The notes under the pieces: generated by a model
Databases searched by the model: none
What the model was told of the DNA's origin: nothing
What the model saw: the letters and a program-made list of their open reading frames with translations, nothing else
NCBI GenBank assembly: GCA_964420325.1
Contig: CAYQSU010000087.1
Coordinates: 1 to 9,454 of the forward strand
Direction: 5' to 3'
Source: CAYQSU01 sp964420325
GTDB lineage: Bacteria; Pseudomonadota; Alphaproteobacteria; Rhodospirillales; Defluviicoccaceae
Length of the DNA: 9,454 nt
Position numbers and translations under genes: made by a program
Shown here: positions 6,844-9,454 of the stretch, piece by piece
Layout of the letters: each line of letters begins with the position of its first letter
How positions within the stretch are numbered: the first letter of the stretch is position 1

Positions 6844-6985
6844 GCGGAAAGGAAGGGTGTCGGCAAGGCTAGTTGGTCAGGAGGAGGTTGTTCGCTCTAC
6901 GGTCAGCGAACCAGAATCAAAAAAGGCAATCAAAATCAAAAAATTGTCCTTTCGCGCGGCTTCTTCATGAAGCCGCTTTTTTTTT
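6844..6985 (+). ncRNA. Candidate sigma-54-dependent small RNA, about 140 nt
   Basis: The 5' end is set from the sigma-54 promoter and the 3' end from the terminator T-run. In between are four GGA motifs (6846, 6851, 6880, 6883). A 7-bp perfect hairpin follows: gttcgct at 6890-6896 pairs with agcgaac at 6905-6911 around an 8-base loop. Then come an A-rich linker with repeated AATCAAA elements (6915-6944) and the terminator hairpin. This order resembles Hfq-type small RNAs. Repeated GGA is also a feature of RNAs that bind CsrA/RsmA, a weaker idea here. The AGGAGG at 6879-6884 has no ATG nearby. No RNA family is recognised. An attenuator leader of the sulfotransferase, whose ATG is 140 bases past the terminator, is the main alternative. 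Confidence 0.55.
6956..6985 (+). terminator. Strong intrinsic terminator in the divergent intergenic region
   Basis: gcggcttc (6956-6963) and gaagccgc (6969-6976) pair perfectly over eight bases around a five-base loop, followed by nine Ts (6977-6985). No plus-strand protein gene lies upstream of it within the gap, so it must end either a small RNA or a leader transcript. On the minus strand it lacks an adjacent T-run. Confidence 0.92.
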
Positions 6986-6998
6986 GCGCGGGCGGAAC

Positions 6999-7029
6999 CG
7001 CCGGCCCTGCCAGCGCCGAAGGGCCGGCG
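6999..7029. repeat. 9-bp inverted repeat downstream of the terminator
   Basis: cgccggccc-type arms at 6999-7007 and 7021-7029 are perfectly complementary over nine bases with a 13-base loop. There is no T-run after it. It lies just upstream of the possible sulfotransferase promoter and could be an operator or, if transcription reads through the terminator, a leader stem. Long G/C arms arise by chance fairly easily in this DNA. Confidence 0.35.
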
Positions 7030-7030
7030 T

Positions 7031-7059
7031 TTCCGTCGGCGCCGGGATACGGCTATGCT
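7031..7059 (+). promoter_or_regulatory. Possible weak promoter of the sulfotransferase gene
   Basis: TATGCT (7054-7059) matches four of six -10 positions; the best -35 at 17 bases is TTCCGT (7031-7036), a poor match. Transcription would start near 7066, after the upstream terminator, giving the sulfotransferase a promoter independent of the sigma-54 site. A further short stem, gcgggc/gcccgc (7073-7078 and 7082-7087), would lie in the leader. Confidence 0.3.
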
Positions 7060-7125
7060 GCGCGCGGCTCGCGCGGGCGCAGCCCGCTTTCGCGTGTTCG
7101 GACTCACTGGCGAGGCCCAAGGCTC

Positions 7126-7998
7126 ATGGCGTTTCCACCGGACGCCTTCCTCATCGGCGCCCAGAAGGCCGGAACGACGACTCTCGCCTTCCTTCTCGAC
7201 CAGCATCCCCGGGTGACGGTGTCGTCGCCGAAGGAGACGCACTACTTGACCGGGAACTGGGATCGAGGTCTCGACTGGTACCGCCGCTGCTTCGACGGCC
7301 CCGAGGACACGGTTTTCCTCGATGCCACGCCGAGCTACACCTCGGCACCCGTTCCCGGGTCCCCCGGCTACACCGGCTTGAGCGGCGACGATCCCCGCCC
7401 CAGGGTTCCCGAGCGGATGCATCGCCTCAACCCGAGTGCCCGACTCATCTACTCGCTCAGGGACCCGGTGACCCGGACCTATTCCTCGTACTGGCACGAG
7501 GTGCGGGCGGGGCGCGAAAGGCGGCCGTTCGCCGAGGCGATCCGGTCGATGCCGCTGTACTTGAGCGCAAGCGACTACGGCTTCCAGATCGAGCGCTATC
7601 TCGACCACTTTCCGCGCGAGCAGCTCCTGTTCGTCGAGTTCGAGGAACTGGCCAGGGATTCGGTCGGCGTCGCCCGGCGATGCCTCACCTTCCTCGGCAT
7701 CGGAGCCGACCGCTTCGCGCCGTCGCTGGCGGCGGCGCGCAACCCCTCTTACCGGTACAACCGCGTCGGCCGGATCCTCGCCTCCGTCGCCCCGTCGAAG
7801 GCGGCACTCGTAGCGGCAAGCCGGGCCGTCCGCACCATCGTTCCTGAGCGCTATCACTGGGCCGTGAGGGCGATGATCGCGAGGGACGTGCCGCCGATGA
7901 ACGATGATGATCGCGCCTTCTTAGCCGACTACTTCCGGGAGAGAAACCGCCGCCTGAGGACGCTCACCGGCCTCGCCCTTGCGCAATGGCAGGTCTGA
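7126..7998 (+). CDS. PAPS-dependent sulfotransferase
   Basis: A 290-residue cytosolic-type sulfotransferase that would transfer sulfate from PAPS to a sugar hydroxyl or amine. The 5'-phosphosulfate loop is LIGAQKAGTTTL (9-20) with Lys14. The 3'-phosphate site is RDPVTRTYS (112-120) with Arg112 and Ser120. DATPSY (66-71) and the C-terminal MNDDDRAFLADYF block are also typical of the heparan-sulfate-sulfotransferase-like branch. No signal peptide or membrane segment is visible. The frame is open far upstream, but homology starts at this ATG, which has a modest GAGG/AAGG-rich region before it, and an upstream start would have to cross the terminator at 6956-6985. It is divergent from prsT and convergent with the O-ligase gene, 36 bases apart with no terminator seen. 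Sulfation of the locus polysaccharide is inferred from the neighbours; the acceptor is unknown. Confidence 0.9.
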   Translation: MAFPPDAFLIGAQKAGTTTLAFLLDQHPRVTVSSPKETHYLTGNWDRGLDWYRRCFDGPEDTVFLDATPSYTSAPVPGSPGYTGLSGDDPRPRVPERMHRLNPSARLIYSLRDPVTRTYSSYWHEVRAGRERRPFAEAIRSMPLYLSASDYGFQIERYLDHFPREQLLFVEFEELARDSVGVARRCLTFLGIGADRFAPSLAAARNPSYRYNRVGRILASVAPSKAALVAASRAVRTIVPERYHWAVRAMIARDVPPMNDDDRAFLADYFRERNRRLRTLTGLALAQWQV

Positions 7999-8034
7999 CC
8001 GCCTGCGCTCGCAGCCTCCTCTGCGCGGTGTCGC

Positions 8035-9432
8035 CTAAGACCGCAGATGGCGGCCGCCGGGCAGCGCCTGCTGTCGGGCGCCGAGGTAGCGCCGGAGCGC
8101 CGGCGACGCCGTGTCGGCCGCCGCCGCGTCCGGCGCGGGCTCCGCCGCAAGCTCCCTCGCCACCACGACCCTGGTCACCGCCATGATCGCCACCAGCGTG
8201 TAGTAGAGATCCAAGAAGGCGCGATTGTAGAAGGTTCCGCCGACGGCATAGCCGACGAGGCTCACCTGCAACAGGATTGCGAGGTCCCGCGCCCAGGCCA
8301 GATCGGGCCGGTCCCGTGTGTTGCGGATGATCCAGCGCCCGGTCGCCAGCGCCGTCACGCCGAGAACGAGAAAGAGCGCGAGCCCGACGAAGCCGTGCTC
8401 GCCCATCACTTCGAACCAGACGCTGTGGGCGTTCCTCGCGTGCATGACGCAGTTCTCGCCCTCGATGACCTCCAGGTGCCGCTTGCAGATCGACAGCCCG
8501 AACCGGGGGTAGAGCGGCTGGTAGCCGAAGATGTTGAACCCGCCGCCGGTCACTGGATTCGCCTTGGCGACCTTGAAGCCGTATCGCCACATGTTGAGCC
8601 GGGTGAGCGACGACGCGTCGCTTCGATACTCCCGGATGCTGTCGATCCGTTCGATCCACTTGTCGGGCATGGCGACGAACAGGCTGCCGACGCCCGCGGC
8701 AACGGCGCCGGCGATGAGCAGCCGCCGCCTCGACTTGATCCACAGCACTCCGGACATGGCGACGAGGGCAAGGAAGCAGCCCCGCGAATAGGTCGAGCCG
8801 ATGGCCGCGAAGGTGAGACCCATGGTGCCGACGAGCCCCCAACGCACCCACCAGATCGGGGTATGCAGCTGCAGATAGCGCAGGAGCGGCAGGACCATGA
8901 CCAGCGCCAGGGCGATGTCGTTGTTGCTGGCGATCTGGCTGGACGGCGGGCCCAGCACCATGTACTGGCCGCCCGTCACGAACACGAAGATCCCGCCCTT
9001 GATGCCGTAGAAGCCGATCGAGACGGCGACGACCCAGATCAGGGCCGTCAGGCGCTCGCGATTGTGGATCAGCACGATGGTGACGAAGGTCATCAGCAGG
9101 ATCTTCATCACATCGATCCACTTCGGCAGGGACCAGCTGGGAGAAACCGCGAACACCGTGGTGATCGAGATCCAGACCGCCCACACCGCCATGGCGACGG
9201 TAATTGGCGTCCACGGAATGCGCTTCGGCTCCCGCGAGATCATCCAGGACAGCAGGGTCGTCAGGGCGACGATCTGGGCGAAGCCGAACCCGTAGGTGAA
9301 GCCCCAGGTCAAGCGATGGGGGTTCATCAGCGAGAGCCAATGGAAGGCGAACACCCCGATGTGCGGCTTCATCAGGACGTACGGCAGCGCGGCCGTGATG
9401 ATCATCAGGAGCAGAAGCGATCGAAGGCTCAT
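8035..9432 (-). CDS. O-antigen-ligase-like membrane protein, probable exosortase-A-associated O-glycosylation ligase
   Basis: A 465-residue multi-pass membrane protein of the O-antigen ligase/polymerase (Wzy_C) superfamily. Several stretches match the exosortase-A-associated subgroup as I remember it: MNPHRLTWGF (36-45), GFYGIKGGIF (140-149), GPPSSQIASNND (161-172), STYSRG (213-218) and the conserved loop with HARNAHS (331-337) followed by GEHGFVGLALFL (344-355). The central block is followed by a large periplasmic loop containing MPDKWIERIDSIREY (255-269). The last 40 residues are Ala/Arg-rich and look cytoplasmic. Such proteins join a polysaccharide chain to a lipid or protein acceptor, or polymerise units, on the periplasmic side. 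The start ATG has only a weak GAG-type site; 22 bases of upstream sequence remain, so its promoter or operon partner lies outside. The name 'O-glycosylation ligase' for this subgroup is a prediction, not a proven activity. Confidence 0.88.
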   Translation of the reverse strand: MSLRSLLLLMIITAALPYVLMKPHIGVFAFHWLSLMNPHRLTWGFTYGFGFAQIVALTTLLSWMISREPKRIPWTPITVAMAVWAVWISITTVFAVSPSWSLPKWIDVMKILLMTFVTIVLIHNRERLTALIWVVAVSIGFYGIKGGIFVFVTGGQYMVLGPPSSQIASNNDIALALVMVLPLLRYLQLHTPIWWVRWGLVGTMGLTFAAIGSTYSRGCFLALVAMSGVLWIKSRRRLLIAGAVAAGVGSLFVAMPDKWIERIDSIREYRSDASSLTRLNMWRYGFKVAKANPVTGGGFNIFGYQPLYPRFGLSICKRHLEVIEGENCVMHARNAHSVWFEVMGEHGFVGLALFLVLGVTALATGRWIIRNTRDRPDLAWARDLAILLQVSLVGYAVGGTFYNRAFLDLYYTLVAIMAVTRVVVARELAAEPAPDAAAADTASPALRRYLGARQQALPGGRHLRS

Positions 9433-9454
9433 GCGCTCATTCGCACCATTGCCA

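Larger units (their letters stand above)
6367..7125. other. Divergent intergenic region rich in regulatory signals
   Basis: This 759-base gap between the divergent prsT-like and sulfotransferase genes has no supported protein gene, and 6500-6985 is richer in A/T than the genes around it. It holds, left to right: the prsT ribosome binding site and a sigma-70-like promoter (minus), an imperfect palindrome at 6615-6631, a sigma-54 promoter at 6818-6832 (plus), a probable small RNA ending at an intrinsic terminator (6985), an inverted repeat at 6999-7029 and a weak promoter for the sulfotransferase. A frame open from 6685 runs through into the sulfotransferase frame, but has no good start and no family resemblance before 7126. 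Confidence 0.7.

Noticed and set aside
6713..6844. A 43-codon frame starting at ATG 6713
   Set aside because: No family resemblance, only a weak ribosome binding site, and it spans the sigma-54 promoter, which should lie outside coding sequence.
6829..7125. N-terminal extension of the sulfotransferase frame back to a TTG at 6829
   Set aside because: The TTG lies inside the sigma-54 -12 element, the extension crosses a strong terminator, and sulfotransferase homology begins exactly at the ATG at 7126.
1..9454. tRNA, rRNA, CRISPR arrays and insertion sequences
   Set aside because: No cloverleaf, rRNA-like stretch, repeat-spacer array, transposase or terminal inverted repeats were seen on either strand.

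Overview
The window is GC-rich DNA (coding parts strongly G/C at third positions, with long antisense open frames) from a Gram-negative bacterium. The gene content points to a proteobacterium with an exosortase/PEP-CTERM type exopolysaccharide locus. The GC-rich style fits an alphaproteobacterium such as a Rhodospirillales member, but that placement is inference. Three families carry the call: a TPR-repeat lipoprotein of the PrsT type, an O-antigen-ligase-like membrane protein of the exosortase-A-associated type, and a Wzx-like polysaccharide flippase. The exosortase itself, PrsK/PrsR and any PEP-CTERM substrate are not in the window.

Layout. 1-485 has no convincing gene and holds the leader of a small secreted fasciclin (FAS1) protein (486-998, +), which ends in a clear intrinsic terminator (1025-1055). 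Convergent to it is a minus-strand run, in order of transcription: prsT-like lipoprotein (6366-3553), a secreted C-type-lectin-like protein (3383-2664) and a Wzx-family flippase (2608-1064). A good sigma-70 promoter for prsT lies at 6536-6509. A perfect 20-bp tandem repeat sits between prsT and the lectin-like gene. Past the divergent intergenic region 6367-7125 comes a sulfotransferase (7126-7998, +), convergent with the O-glycosylation-ligase-like gene (9432-8035, -).

The most striking part is the intergenic region. It carries a full-consensus sigma-54 promoter (TGGCACG-N4-TTGC, 6818-6832, +). About 12 bases downstream starts a stretch with four GGA motifs, a 7-bp hairpin, an A-rich linker and a textbook intrinsic terminator with nine Ts (6956-6985). 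No credible reading frame lies between them. The simplest reading is a sigma-54-dependent small RNA of about 140 nt; a transcription-attenuated leader of the sulfotransferase is the main alternative. Because PEP-CTERM systems carry a sigma-54-type response regulator (PrsR), an RNA gene inside the locus would be a natural regulatory arm.

Together the genes suggest export (Wzx), chain ligation (O-ligase-like), sulfation (sulfotransferase), a TPR lipoprotein, and secreted proteins with adhesive or sugar-binding folds (fasciclin, lectin-like). This fits making and anchoring a possibly sulfated extracellular polysaccharide or biofilm matrix.
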